A DNA stretch of 64,000 nucleotides, from the NCBI GenBank assembly GCA_050084985.1, contig JBITNC010000001.1:186310001-186374000 (forward strand), given 5' to 3'. The position numbers were made by a program, and so were the translations under genes. Below the pieces are notes generated by a model. The model searched no databases and was not told the DNA's origin. It was given only the letters and a program-made list of their open reading frames with translations. Numbering within the stretch: the stretch's first letter is position 1; every line of letters starts with the position of its first letter. This stretch comes from Nageia nagi (lineage: Eukaryota > Pinophyta). Positions 46,421-59,360 of this stretch are shown here, one piece after another.

Positions 46421-47165
46421 ACAAGTCATAGCAAACTATCTTGCTAAACCACCATTACCCAATGATAATCCACTCATCATAGAATTACCAGATGAACATG
46501 TATTCAAATTAGATAAAATGAAAATTCTCATAGAATTTGAATAATATTGGTATATGGTAATATATTTTGATGGATAAAGATGTGAAAAAAGTGAAGGTGC
46601 TGGTGTCATGTTCGTTACACCCTAAGGAGTTCCCATACCTTATTCTTTTAAGCTTAATTTTCTATGTATAAATAATAATGTTGAGTATGAAGCTTTAATC
46701 TTAGCTATAAAAGTTGCCATAAAATTAAAGTTAAGAAAATTTAAATTTATCAATGACTTGCTATTGACCATAAACCAAGTTAAAGAAATCTTCCAATGTA
46801 AGGAACCTTTGCTAAAAAATATAAGAGATTGGTAACTAATCTACTATCATCTTTTGAAAAATATGATTTAGAAGTATCACCATGATCAACTAATAGATTT
46901 GTTGATGTTATGGCTTCCATTGGATCTTTAATACCCACAAACCCTAATAAAAAAATGATTCCTATTGAGATTATTCAAATCATCCAATCCTCAATAGAGT
47001 CAAGCAAATTCAAACATGTAGTTCTAGGCATCGTAATGGAAGATAAAAATTTGTGGCATGTGCAATTGTTTAAATTTATAAGAGATGGAGTGTTACCTAA
47101 AGATTTAACAAAATCATCTAGAAAAGTATTTAAAATAAGGAAGTTCAAGCTTTTTGTAAAGGATA
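46421..47165 (+). pseudogene. element 2 second RNase H (aRNH)
   Basis: IELPDEHVFKLDKMKILIEF leads into MVIYFDG (Asp), GAGVMFVTP, NNNVEYEALILAIK (Glu region) and NDLLLTINQVKE, then VDVMASIGSLIPTNP. In the third acidic motif Gly-Asp-Ser has become Asn-Asp-Leu. It confirms Tat lineage for element 2. Confidence 0.78.
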
Positions 47166-47782
47166 TCATATATGATTAAACTTCTTGACATCTTACTATC
47201 CCTAAGGGAATTGCCAAGTTGAAGTAACAAACAAAACTATTCATAGCATTTTATTAAAAATTATTGATAACTCCCATCAAGATTGGCATGCAATTATTTC
47301 ACATGCATTGTGGACTTATCAAACTAGTATTTGAACTCCTATTGGGGTAACCCCATTTACTTTAGTATATGGGGTAGAAGCAGTACTACCATGAGAAATA
47401 GAAATTCCCTCTCTATGAATTACCTTACAAGTTTATATCATAGATGAAGTAGCTCATTAAAAAAAATTAGATCAATTACTAATTCTAGATGAAATAAGAG
47501 TTAATGTTTTAGAACATCTATGAACCTATCAAAACTATATTAAACGAGCTTTTGATAAAAGAATCAAAATTTATGAATTTAATATAGGGATTTAGTTTTA
47601 AAATTAAACCAACAAACTTCTCAAATGGAATGACAACTTCATGACAAGTTTGCTCCGAACTCATTAGGACCCTATATAATTAAAAGAAAGTTTGGATTTA
47701 GAGTTATCATTTAGTTGATATGGAAGGTAATGAAGACTATGAACCTATAAATATCACACATCTTCATCCTTTTTATAGTTAA
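47166..47782 (+). pseudogene. element 2 integrase, internally deleted
   Basis: The RNase H tail (LFVKDIIYD) is followed almost at once by TSYYP and VEVTNKTI, the segment with the last catalytic Glu. Compared with element 1 about 400-450 bases are gone, with the zinc finger and both catalytic Asp. The C-terminal part is present (GVTPFTLVYGVEAVLP, KLDQLLILDEIRVNVLEHL, AFDKRIKIYEF, EPINITHLHPFYS) and pol ends with TAA at 47780-47782. Confidence 0.8.
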
Positions 47783-47891
47783 TAAGTTTTTTTATTTACA
47801 ATTGTATATATTGTAAATAGTATTTTAATTTAAATCAACAAAAAATGCTTTTTATTAAACTTATACATATTTAATGTATTTAAAATATAAA

Positions 47892-49130
47892 ATGGTGTAA
47901 AAAAGAAGCAAAAGAGTCTACCTAATTGTTAACTAAAGAGGCATTTGATAAGTATCTTGGTACCAAAAACCTAGATACTTAGGAGATAGGGATATAACAA
48001 AATAATCCTAATATACTTCTCCTAGAAATAGAAATTTCCTTCATCTACTTGTTGATTTACAAAGAATATTAGCCTTAAAAATATCTCTAAAAAGATATCA
48101 AGGATGGGAGATAAGCATTCTAGAAGATAACTTGGAGATCTATGTAGATAAAGCCATGTTTTACATGAGTCATGCACATTAATTTACCCAAGTTTGCATG
48201 ATAAACTTGTTATGTCAATACTAGCTTACATTAACCCTTAGGATCATAATGGATTACTTATTTAACAATTGGATTTGAAATATAATAATTAATACCTATC
48301 CATATGAGGATTTTTTATTTCAATGAATAGATAAAATGATAAGAAACTTATGTCATCATAAAATTATCTATGATTTTTATGCAATGTTCATCCGTAAGTC
48401 TCAATGATCAATTAGGTGTGTACAACAAATTTATCAATGATTTTCTTGAATTAGGTCAAGATTCCCCAATCCTCCTTTACACAATATTCAAACAAAAGTT
48501 TTGATGCAAATAATACTAGAAGCTAATGAAAAAACATAATTACAATTTAATCCTATAAGTTAGGATTTTGTGGATAGATATCTAGAAGAATGCTACATGC
48601 AAGCATTATGAAAGTGTCCTTAAACTAAGATATCTCATTTCTTCTCTTTGCCAAATGAAACTCAAGAAATTATAACTATGAAGTTTTATAAGAGGAGAGG
48701 AACTAATGCATGGGATTTAAAATCAATAATCTTAAGGAAACCATCGAATTAGAAGCAAAAAACATGTGGATGGAAGCTGAATCCCTAACAAATTGGATCC
48801 ATTTATTTTGCTTGCATTGGCCTTATGGAAAACCTATAATCTTGCTAAATTGTGTTGATCATATAACTCTTTAGTGTTATGGGAGATCAATATCCATAAT
48901 TGAGTTCATTAATGATTTGGTACTTGAGTATAATACTCATTTGATTCTACATAATGAAATCATATATGATTATATTTCATTATTTAGTAAAAAATATTAT
49001 GTAAATAATCATACCAATGTAAAAAGGTTTGAAAGAATTCTTGAATGCCTTAACCAAGGAAGAAATAAGGTCATACCTAAAATTGTAAATAATGAGTATG
49101 TCCAAAATCTCATAAAGAGTGCAGTCCCCC
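47892..49130 (+). pseudogene. element 2 ORF3, two-unit relic
   Basis: Begins about 110 bases after the pol stop. It holds PRYLGD (near 47970), RYQGWEISI and HKIIYDFYAMF for unit 1. Unit 2 has a RYLEECYMQAL segment, SHFFSLPNETQEIITMKFY, FCLHWPYGKPIILLNC (about 48805-48850) and HNEIIYDYISLFSKKYY (48945-49000). The order and spacing match the two units of element 1 ORF3, though stops and frame changes are many. Shared order between two diverged elements argues for a conserved protein of unknown role. Confidence 0.65.
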
Positions 49131-49640
49131 TTGGGCCATCATTTCCCCTAAGCCTCCACATCCCTTAGAGATTCCATCTCACCTTTCACTTATTAAATAT
49201 GATGAGGCCTTAACATCATCAGCTATGCCAAAATGCATCATTAAGAGGTTCAAGCATCATCCCTCAATATTATAACTTGTGTTGTATCTTTTCCATTATC
49301 AACTATCAATTCTAGTACTAGGATCTACTCATTTTGTAGTACAATCTTCATACTTTTACTTCTTGGATCGTAAAGGTTGGGTTATTTATAAAAAACAAGG
49401 TGATCATTGGTACTTGGTAATTGTAAAAAGTTTATATTTTCCACATTGCTTTTCCCTATTATTTTTCTATCAATATAAATCCTTAAATGTAGGAAGATAT
49501 TTATTGAGATGGTTCTCTCCTCTTGGCCCTTTTACAGGGAAGGGTCCTTTGGTGTCCTTGTTTCCTTTTTTTTCTATATATATTTTTTGGATCTCTCTTG
49601 TGAGAAGTAGGTTTAATTTTCAATAACTACTATATTTGAA
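49131..49640 (+). other. open frame of unknown meaning after ORF3
   Basis: A 115-aa uninterrupted frame (49279-49626) follows ORF3. It is hydrophobic and aromatic (YFYFLDRKGWVIYKK, HWYLVIVKSLYFP, a C-terminal LVSLFPFFSIYIFWISL membrane-like stretch). No element 1 counterpart was found. It may be chance in AT-rich DNA or part of element 2. Confidence 0.25.
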
Positions 49641-52600
49641 ATTTTGAGGATTTTTTTTGTTTAATCTATGTACTTCCTTAACCTTAAAAGTCTCACTTTT
49701 AAATTATTTTATTTATAATATTATTGAATATTCTAATGAAAATATAGAAGATTATGGGTCCTTTCAAAACCTTATTTCATTATTTATCAAAAAAGCATAA
49801 TTTTATTCAAAAGAGATAAGTACTTTCATTAAAAACCAAAATATGCGATCCATTAAATCCTTATTACATATAGAAAATTACTGGGTAATACACCAAATAG
49901 AATTTAAAATGGGTCATACATAACTTTCAATGCTAAATAATAAATATTGTATTCCTACATATAGTTTTTTAATGAGGACAAGGGTAAAGGTATTTTAAAA
50001 GGATTCTCAAACCTTATAGAAAATAAGGTAAATATTTCCTTTATGCTTGTTGAAAGAAACTCATATTGTCTTTCCAAATATAGTAATATACTCATACAAT
50101 AATTTATAACATATTTTCTCTATGTCCTATAACTAAGAAATGATTATTTTTTGGTAATATTTTTCTCAAAATGATTGAAAAAAATTTTAATAAAAAAAGA
50201 AATAAAACATAAAACTATGTAGTAATTTATAGGACCATTCAATTATGTAGCCTAAAATTCTATAATGAACAAATTGGATTAACAATTTCATATTGTTTTT
50301 AAATTTATCATGTGTTTATAATAATAATAAATCTATAGATGTTGCTCAATTTTTTAAATTTTCATAGTTTGGTAATAATTTAGTTATCAACCAACATTAA
50401 TTAAATAAGATATTTCACATTGAGAGGAATAATATATAGATCATGGAAAGGTTTTGATGTACCAACTTGATCTTATAGATGAGCATTTTCAATATCATCC
50501 TTTAATTTATTATCAACATGTAATCTACTAGGTATTTTACCAACTATGCTTATTTTACTTAAATTATTAGATTCAATTTACTCTTTTTTTTTTTATTATT
50601 AGATCTAATAGTACTTTCTTCATTAGTCATTTTTCTAGCATAGAGATATACTTCTCTAAATTACTTTAGAATATTTTGATTTAAATAGATACTTTTTATT
50701 TCTTCAAAGTGAACCTTGCCTTTTAACACCTTATGTTGTTCTTCTAAAGGTAGAGAGTTCTTAGATATGATATCAATCTAGTATAATATTAGAGAATAAC
50801 ATATCATCAAATAGGTGACGTCACGAGACACATTTATTGTATATAATATATATGGAAAACCACTTTTCATAGAGATTGATAGGTAATGTCAACTTGAAAT
50901 TATCCTTTTATACCTATAAAGACATTGAAGTGTGTGAAGGTTAATGTATAGAAATAGAATATAATCTTTATAATATCAAAATATTTCTAGATATAATCAT
51001 GATTAATGATAATACATTAAACTTAGCATGTGATATAACACTTTAATAGCTCATTAGCCTTGGTTCTTGTAATATTTTTATTTATTATTTTGAGATGTTT
51101 AAAATATGATTTATTTATTAATACAACATTATTTTTACACATATACAAAGGGATACAACCTACAACCAACTCTTATTGTACCTTTATTTTTCTTCTTACA
51201 AGGAATCCTCATTACAACAATATCTCTCACAAGGATTTATCTTCTCTTCTTATTTCTCACACCTATATAAATCATTATTCACCTATTATCATTCATTCTC
51301 ATTATCCTTCTATAAGGTCTTACATATATTTATAAAGATCCATTACAATCTTATTTTTAGTCCATACTAGAGTAATGATATATACATTAAATTTTCAACC
51401 CAAATTAACCTTTAGTTAATTCACCAAGAATAGTCTAAAAGCAAGTTTCCATTCTCAAAATAGAGTTTCCCTTATTTGAAGTCATAATTAGCCACTATTA
51501 AATTGACTAGCTTATTGGGATTAATTATCAGAAGGTTAAATATAATTCATTCTCTTGATAAGACCAACTACAACTAATTGATCACCTAATTATAGCTAAT
51601 TGATCAACTGAATGTAGTTTATTAATCTCATCTTAGTCAATTAAGCCTAATTTCCCCTACCCATTAATTGCACCTACTAATTGATCCTATGAATACTGAT
51701 TACAAAATAAAGAGCTTAAAAATGTGACTTAGCCCAAAAATTAATGTTAATTCCTAATATTAAATAGGGGAATATGTGAAATTTTCATAATGATTTATAT
51801 CTTACTTTTTATTTTTAAGTAAAATATATTATAATATTCTCATAATATTTAGTATGGTTTGTATTCCTTCCTAACATGATATAATCCAAGACTAAGTTAT
51901 TGATACTTTAAGTATATCTATACTTAAGTATCCTTATTTAGATATAAATTAAGCCTTAAGAGGATTAATTATATAGACCTAAAATTATGTGTTTACAGTA
52001 AAATTTAAAATTGTCCTAAATATAAATTTAACATAAAAGAACCTTTTTTTTTAACTTATGAATTGTATTTTAATAGTATATATTAATACTCTAGGACATT
52101 CTTCAAAGAAGATTTATAATTGTAGAGGAATATAAATGTATTTTTTCATTTTAGTATAATAAAATTATTACTATTATATTATCATGAATATTCAAAAATT
52201 GTGAACCTATATCACCCTCTTATTTAAGTCCAACAATATCATGTTGGAAAGTCATCAAATGGTTTAACTCATTTGTAAATATGTACATACTCATATATCC
52301 AACACTGGAGAAGAAATTATATAACAACATATATCCCAATTTTGGACACCACCACAAAGTTATAAAGGTTATGATAGATTAACCAATATATATGGTGCCC
52401 AAGAAACCCCCCCCTCCCATTTTATAAAATCCTTGACAATATGTATTAACCCACATAGAAATACCTCATGGTTCTTATTGGAATATAGGTGGTATCAATA
52501 TATAATGTCATGATGAGATACACATATTTTTACTTTTGCACCTTTCCCTTCATTTCTCGAGGAATGAAGGTAACTTTCTTTAACTAGTAGTGATTTTTAA

Positions 52601-54100
52601 TATGAATCAACCATTTCAAAAAGTTATCCATGTGGAAAATATCCAAACCCTCCTTCATACTAATTACTTTCCTCTACATTAGTACTTAGAAAATATGATA
52701 TGTATCCTCCATAGTGGTGGTAATTTCAATTTTAAAAAGGTTAAATGTATTAATTTATAATCCATTAAGGTATTAAGAATATCCCCATGATAGTAATAAT
52801 GATATCTCATTCTACAAGAATATACTAACTTTAAAGTAAGTTGCTTATACCAATATGTCAAACACGATCATGCTTTATCCCAATTATGACTTCATGTCTC
52901 AAGCTATATTAAGTTAGTATGAAATTACATATATTATGATAAGGTATACATTATTAACTTATCATTTTATTATACTTATCATATCAATTTTGTAAATAAC
53001 AATGATGCAAAAATTTAACATTCAAAACTATTTATGAAATTCATGAAGACCTAGAAATTAATGGTCATATGAACCATTAATCTATCCATTTATCATTCTT
53101 TCTGATAGGTAACTTTGCATCAAATTTTCTATCCCACCACAATCAACCTTAAAATTCACAAATAAATATCAACATAATAATCTTACAATAAAAACTTTGT
53201 AATTTTGGTGTTTTAAATACTAAAACAAGAAAATATTGAACCCTTGATCTTACACCTAAAAACTTAGGGTTTTTAGCACCTAAATTTTAATTACACATAT
53301 AAATCCAAAATAAAATAATAAAACCTTAACAAGAATGATAAAAAAATAATATGCTAGGTGTTACCACCCACTTTTGGATCAATATGTTTTTTTTCAATTT
53401 TTCCTCAAGTTATGAATATAGGAAAAATTTGTTGTTTCCTTTAATAAACAAAAAATACATCAAAAATAAATAATCAAAAATTCAAAAATAATGATTTTTC
53501 AAGATCACATCTTTCTATCACAAAAAAGAGTTTGGACTATTGGGTACTATCTTTCACCTTAGAGGAAAGCATATGTTTTTGATATTGACATGGAAATCAA
53601 TTTCTATGAAACCATTAAATATCATCCTCTAAGCTCGATCACAAATACCTACCCTCAACACAAGTAAAACTCTATACTACTCAACCATTGAATGGGAAAC
53701 TTAAAAATTTTATTTCAAAGCCAAGTATTCATTCTAGATACTAAAAAGTTAAAGTTAATTTTCAACAAAGTGCTAAAGCTAAAAATATATTTATTTCTAA
53801 AATTAGAGCAAAAAAAGGTGAAAATTGACTATATTTTTATTCTCACTTGTTGCATTGAGTATGCCATCTACTTGAGTGTGACTAAGTGCTTTTGTGTGAG
53901 TGCATTACTTATCTTTTCAACTTAGAGAGATTGAAGTATTTTTAATGATTGCACTAACTTATATATCAAAAAGGATGAGATAAGGGAATTCTATGTTATC
54001 ATAATGGCTATTAGGTTTGCTTGGTGTGATTGACTATGATACATAGTTGTGCCACCCAAGAACTCAACTTACCTCAAGTGAACAATAAATACCTACTCGC
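49641..54100. other. AT-rich stretch, no gene seen
   Basis: 4.5 kb without a recognisable domain. Minus-strand frame words near 50480-50760 (IPSRLHVDNKLKDDIENAHL) look coding but match nothing I know. Short AACTAATTGATCAC-type repeats occur at 51570-51620. I looked for the 3' LTR of element 2 and an antisense PMD here and found neither. Confidence 0.5.
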
Positions 54101-54154
54101 TACCCATCACTTGATTTAGGAAAACACCATCTAGATTGTCCTATATCACCCTCT

Positions 54155-54300
54155 CCATCTATAAATACCTCCCTCTCAATTCATTTGCATCCAACACACC
54201 TACAAGTTCCCCTTATCACAGTGAGCTAGCTTGTAGGGTGAGAGCAATTAGAGGTTTTAGGTTTTCAGAGTGAAATGAGAGGCAATTGAGAGCTACCAAA
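54155..54300 (+). promoter_or_regulatory. TATA-box promoter segment, possibly LTR R region
   Basis: CATCTATAAATACCTCCCTC (TATA at 54160-54167) is followed by CATCCAACACACCTACAAG, a common layout of plant LTR promoters. It lies about 340 bases before a tandem-repeat leader and about 960 before a long ORF. LTR ends could not be placed. Confidence 0.5.
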
Positions 54301-54499
54301 GCATATCTAGTGGTTATGTCATGTTGAGATTGAAGTAAAAGAAATTAAACATAGCCCTTGTTTCTACCAAATCACTATTATTTGCTTTCCAACTAGATAC
54401 TTCTCCAAATAGGCTGATGGAATTTAGTGTAATTGAGACCCTTTTCCATTGTTACATTGATATTATTTTTCTAATTAAAGTGATTAAATAAAATCCTTG

Positions 54500-54965
54500 T
54501 TGTGTTAGTTTAAACATGAACATAAAGTCCTAAAGCCCTTGTCGCATCAATTTAAATGTTCACTTGAAAGTAACTATGGCTTTGCTTTATCCTATTAAGT
54601 TAACATATTAACATAGCAACTTAAAAATTCTTTTGTCATATGGAAGTGATATTGAACATAAAGTGACTAACTCATTTTCCCTTATCGTATCATTTTAGAC
54701 ATCAAAGTAGAGGTGACCAAGACATAGCTATCAATTGTATGGAAGTAGACATTAATATTAAATGAACTAAGGCAAAGTAGTTGTCTCATGTACTTAAATA
54801 TTTACCTTGAAATGACTAAAGGAAAAATGTTATCGCATGGGAATTATTATCTTGTTTAGAGCAACTAAAGACATAGTACGATCACATCAAGTTTAAATAT
54901 TAAAATGACATGATTTAAAGAATTGTTGTTATCACATGAATGTTATCATAAACCCCAATCTAACT
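54500..54965. repeat. about ten tandem ~48-bp repeats
   Basis: Each unit opens with a TT(A/G)TC(R)YAT-type word (near 54502, 54540, 54588, 54632, 54680, 54727, 54779, 54829, 54876 and 54926), followed by TTTAAATATT, then TGAAATGACTAA-like sequence and an A/G-rich end. Units are diverged but the period holds at 44-52 bases. It sits between the TATA segment and the ATG at about 55119. Confidence 0.75.
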
Positions 54966-55118
54966 AAGGTTTTTATTGATCAATCTAACTTATATTTTTA
55001 CTTGGATATAACTTAAGAAAAAATAGTTAGATTTAAGAAAATAAAATTTGTGATACATTTATGATATTATTTTTATCTTAGAATGATGTCTAAGGTAAAT
55101 TTTTATCATTTTATAAGA

Positions 55119-58100
55119 TGAGTAAGGCAAAGAAGAATGAGGGTGGCTATACTCAATTGACAAATAGCAATTTCAAGGCATTGAAGAATGATGGAAAAGT
55201 TAAAAAAAGGGATCAATATTATGATAGACTTGAAAATATCAAAGGTCTAAAATAGAATCACTCAACCATATTTTCATGTTGAGGGAAGCTGATGAAATCC
55301 TAAATGATAGGGAAAAAGTTAGTCAAATTTCATATTTGGAAATCAAGGATGGTTATTCCTCTACCATGTTCACCTTAATTTTATTTAGTTTTTATTTTTA
55401 TGAAAAAGTGTTCCCATATTTGGAACATATTTGGCCTATTATATGTCTTGAAATTATAAATTAAAAAGTAGCACAGACATATTCACCTATTATGTGTGTG
55501 TGTGACTTAACTGTATTTTACTATTCACACATGTTCAATCAGATGGATGATATTTTTGATGGTAAAGTTACATAGAACAACATAAAACTAAATAAAGCAA
55601 AGGTTATAATAAGTTTTTCCCCCTTAAAAACTAACCCAAGTAAAATATAAAGTATTAATAAAAATAAAAGAATAAAAATTAAACATACACTTAAAAAATT
55701 TAGAGAATAATTGCATCATTATTGCAAAGTAATTTAAATTTTATGGAGTCAGGTCACCAATGATAGGATGAGAAATCAGTTGAGAGAAGTGAAGAAAAAT
55801 AAGAGCTTTTTCTATATGTCTTATTTAGTATTCTTATTTTTTAAAGGTAAAAATTGACCTCAAGCCCATGATATCAAAAGGATCATTTTGAATAGAAAGG
55901 TAACAATCTATACAACATATCCAAACTTTCATAAGGTGAAGGAATGAAACCATATCCCAAGGAGTACTGATGAATGGGAATATAAAATCATTAAGGAATT
56001 GAAAGGGGCTCAAAATGTCCCTAATATTTATATTAAAGTTATTAATTTTATGAAGAGATTTGTAAATTTTTATTTGGAGGAATTTGATAATTCCTTTATA
56101 AAAGTGTTTGGTTATGATAAGGCCCCTCTCAAACTCCCTCACTACCTAAGTCATAGGATGGTGTTTTTAGAATTTGTAAGATGGATGTACTATTTCCATG
56201 AGAAGTTTGCTAAGGAAAAGAAAGAGCCACCTATCAAAATGCCTATTACATGTTCTTGGTATTGTCACAACAATTGGTTAGAGGTAGAAATAATTAAATG
56301 TCAAATTGAAGGTTACAATTTTGATAATCATGCTTTGAAGACTCATTATGATCCCATAGGTGTAGTTGATATATTTTGCTAGAACTCTTATACTAACTAT
56401 TGAAATCATTCCCTAAGAGATATTGAGAGAGATATACAAAAAAATTTAGCGATGAAGATTCAGAGAATTTCAAATAATTGGTAAAAGAAGAGAGAGACAA
56501 AAAGAAGGAAGCAACCAAATATAAAAGTCACAAGATTTTACCTAAGGCACTAGAAACTCAATAAACCAATGAAGAAGATTTTACCAAGGAGAATGGATTC
56601 AATTAGTTTGGCTCTATGCAAGGGATCAATATGTTAAAATCCATTAATGCACCTACCCCAAACATTCCAACACTAAGAATCATAGAACCAAAAGTCATTG
56701 TACACCCTAAGTCCCTTTTTGAGTGTAAATAAAGTAGGCATGATGTTGCTCCTAGTGGTGATCCTTCATCAATTAGTAAAGTTTTAGGGAGTTCTACCAA
56801 TTCTAGTTATGATGATCACTCAAACTTAGGGAGTGATGATAATAAATTGAGAATCCATAGTCAAGATGAGGATGAATCAAATGAGAAGAGATTAAATAAT
56901 GAAGAACAAATAGAGGAAACTATTATGGAGCATTATGATGTTGGCCAAACCATAAATACCCATACAAAGGGAGATGATGAGTTTGTTAATTATACAAATT
57001 GTAAAGAAGAGGGAAAGATATAAGAAGATGCATGTACCCATCATGTAGCTACCTTAGGGTTATAATTAATTTCTACTTATTCTTCTTAAAATATAGAAGA
57101 CTATCAATGAGAAAATATTATTTTAAAAGTTCCCATATGACAAGTAGCAAAGGGATCTTCATAGGTAATAGAATGTCCAGTTACAAGATCAAAGACCAAG
57201 AAGGGCTCCACTCCATATAAAACTCCTAATTCACATAATAATTCTTCTAAATATTCATCAAAGGAAACTAGAGGTGATGGAGATGGTGATGATTATGATA
57301 ATGATGAGGAGGATGGACAAAGGAGGAAGAAGAGAAAGTAATATGAACATGATCAATAAATTATCACTATTGATGATTTTGGTTTACTTGATCATCCTAG
57401 CTTAAATAATTTTTTGTGTCATAGAAGAAGAAGTTACACTGATTCCTAGGAGACTATAAAGCATAATAAAGTTTGGAAAGGAAACTCTATGTGTGAGTAG
57501 GCTCACAACTAATGTAAGAAAGTCAAAATATAAGAGGCATGTAAATGTCAACACTATGGAATATGAAGTTAAAACCTTAGGGATCAATTCAAATGCTTAC
57601 ATTATTTATCAAGGCATCAAGAATTTAACTAAACTAGCATATGAAAAGGAGTCAAATGTCAATAAGTTAAAAAGTGAAGTGAAACATATAATGAAGAATT
57701 TTAAGGAATATTAGAAAATGAGGGCCAATAAAGAAGAATTCAAATTCAAATATAATAGAGGTTCTAAGTTAGAAAAGAGAATTGATAAATTGATTGAAAA
57801 ATAAATCAAATTCTTCCCAAATGTTTATCATGATCTTATTTATCTAGATAACATTAATTTTTAGCTTTATAGTATTGATGCAGATATTATAAAGCATGCA
57901 AATAAATGGAAAATCAAAGTAGAGAATGTTACTAGAATTTAACACAATGAGATCAGTGATGAGAGGCTAATAAATTTTTATAAAGAATTTTCATTCCTTT
58001 TTTATTGGTTGATAAATGCAAAGAGTAGATGCAAATCCTTCAAAGACATATGTGGTAAAGTATATAAGGAAAATCAATACATCATTGATTTGACTGATAT

Positions 58101-58560
58101 TCCAACTTTAGGTGAGTCAAGTTATTAGAGAAGCAATGATGAAGATTGAAAAAGTTTGAAAGAGCTCTACGAAAAAAATTAAAATCCAAAGATACAGACT
58201 AGATGGTCATTGAGTTTTATGATGGCTATCTCTCATGGATTGTATAGGTTTTAGTGGCACACCAAAGAATTGAGAATGGATGATGGGGAAAATAATTTTT
58301 AGTACTAGGGTTTGCTTGAAGGATATGATAGGGTGTATAATTTTTTAGGAGGACATATCAAGGAAAATGTTGCGTATATGATGGCCTTATTTCCTCCTTT
58401 TCTGGTGGAAAATTGAAAGAATTATTTGTATCATTGGAAAATGAATTAAGAGCATAAAAAAAATCTACCCTCTTAATGTCCAAAGTTAGATTTTTATGAG
58501 TTAGCTATTTTTCAAACTCAGCCAAATTTTGATGCCATATAATTAGTGTTTCTAATTAGA
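55119..58560 (+). pseudogene. long decayed ORF of unknown family
   Basis: From ATG near 55119 (MSKAKKNEGGYTQLTNSNF) long readable parts follow. They include a 127-codon frame at 55999-56382 (NVPNIYIKVINFMKRFVNFY, LPHYLSHRMVFLEFVRWMYY, ITCSWYCHNNWLEVEIIKCQ), an acidic and then basic linker (GDGDGDDYDNDEEDGQRRKK near 57275-57335), a coiled-coil-like part (57493-57714) and a C-terminal part with FMMAISHGLYRF, GLLEGYDRVYNFLGGHIKEN and YMMALFPPFLVEN (58210-58410). Stops are mainly TAG/TAA at Gln positions. Original length would be near 1,100 residues. No RT, protease or integrase is seen. The upstream promoter and tandem-repeat leader suggest a retroelement ORF. Confidence 0.5.
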
Positions 58561-58970
58561 GTTTAAAATTAATATTTCAAGGAAGTTACATTTTATTCCA
58601 AACCTAACTACCTATGGATACTACTTAAAGGAATCAAATTCTCATTTGTAACTCTCTCTTTTGATTCTAAAAGTTGCACTTTTTGAAGCTTCAAGGAATA
58701 TTAAGATAGTATCTTTTACATCTTGCTTATGTATGCTTGTTTCTTTAATACTTGTTTAAGTTGGGAAATAAATTTTAAAAGCATTTAGTAATTTATTTTC
58801 TACAATTGGATGATGTTATCTTTTCACAAACTTAAAAAACAATCAACATTTAAGCAAGTAAAACAAATATGAAGTGGTATGCAAGCTATGCAGCATAGTT
58901 TTTTATTAAAGGAACTAAGTATTCATGGAAGGTAAAAGAAACTAAGTGTAAATAAACTTACATATAGCAT
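58561..58970. other. no gene seen
   Basis: AT-rich tail after the unknown ORF, without recognisable features. Confidence 0.5.
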
Positions 58971-59360
58971 ATCATTTTGTACTTGTAACTTGATTAAATT
59001 GGGAAATAATTATTTGGCTTAGTTAAAGAGGTTAAGTGATTGCTTACCTCATAGGAACTAGTGGAACAAACACTTAATTCAAGGGCAAGGAAAGTTGTGA
59101 GAAAATAAAACCAAGTCTTTATACATCCAAGGAAAAGATAAAAAATACAAAAAAATTTATTTAATAAGTGAGGAAATACTTTTTTAAACTATATTACTAC
59201 CTTCTTCCTAGCTTGGATAACTTGAGCAAGTTTAAAGCAACTAAGTTATAGAAATTAAGTAATTGCTTACTTTTTAAGAATTAGTGGATCAAGTATTTGA
59301 TCAAAGTATGGGAAAGATTGTGAGAAAATTAACATAATTCTTAACATAATCCATTAGAAC
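58971..59360. repeat. diverged direct duplication, ~230-bp spacing
   Basis: AAGTGATTGCTTACCTCATAGGAACTAGTGGA ... GGAAAGTTGTGAGAAAAT (59034-59106) recurs as AAGTAATTGCTTACTTTTTAAGAATTAGTGGA ... GGAAAGATTGTGAGAAAAT (59259-59329). Confidence 0.7.

Larger units (their letters stand above)
37815..49130 (+). mobile_element. element 2: decayed Tat-like gypsy element related to element 1
   Basis: Plus strand. 5' LTR, primer site, leader, gag-pol in one frame (40586-47782) and ORF3 are in the same order as element 1. Protein words are shared throughout, for example MLSLMDGFSGY, YVDD, PNQLEEGSHMLIEE and PRYLGD. It is far more decayed, with many stops and a large deletion in integrase. No 3' LTR or antisense PMD was seen to its right, so the end given is where ORF3 becomes unreadable. 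Confidence 0.82.

Noticed and set aside
49641-54100. 3' LTR of element 2
   Set aside because: I searched by eye for the LTR start AGACACCTAAAAATG and internal words and found none. The element is probably truncated or its end has decayed.
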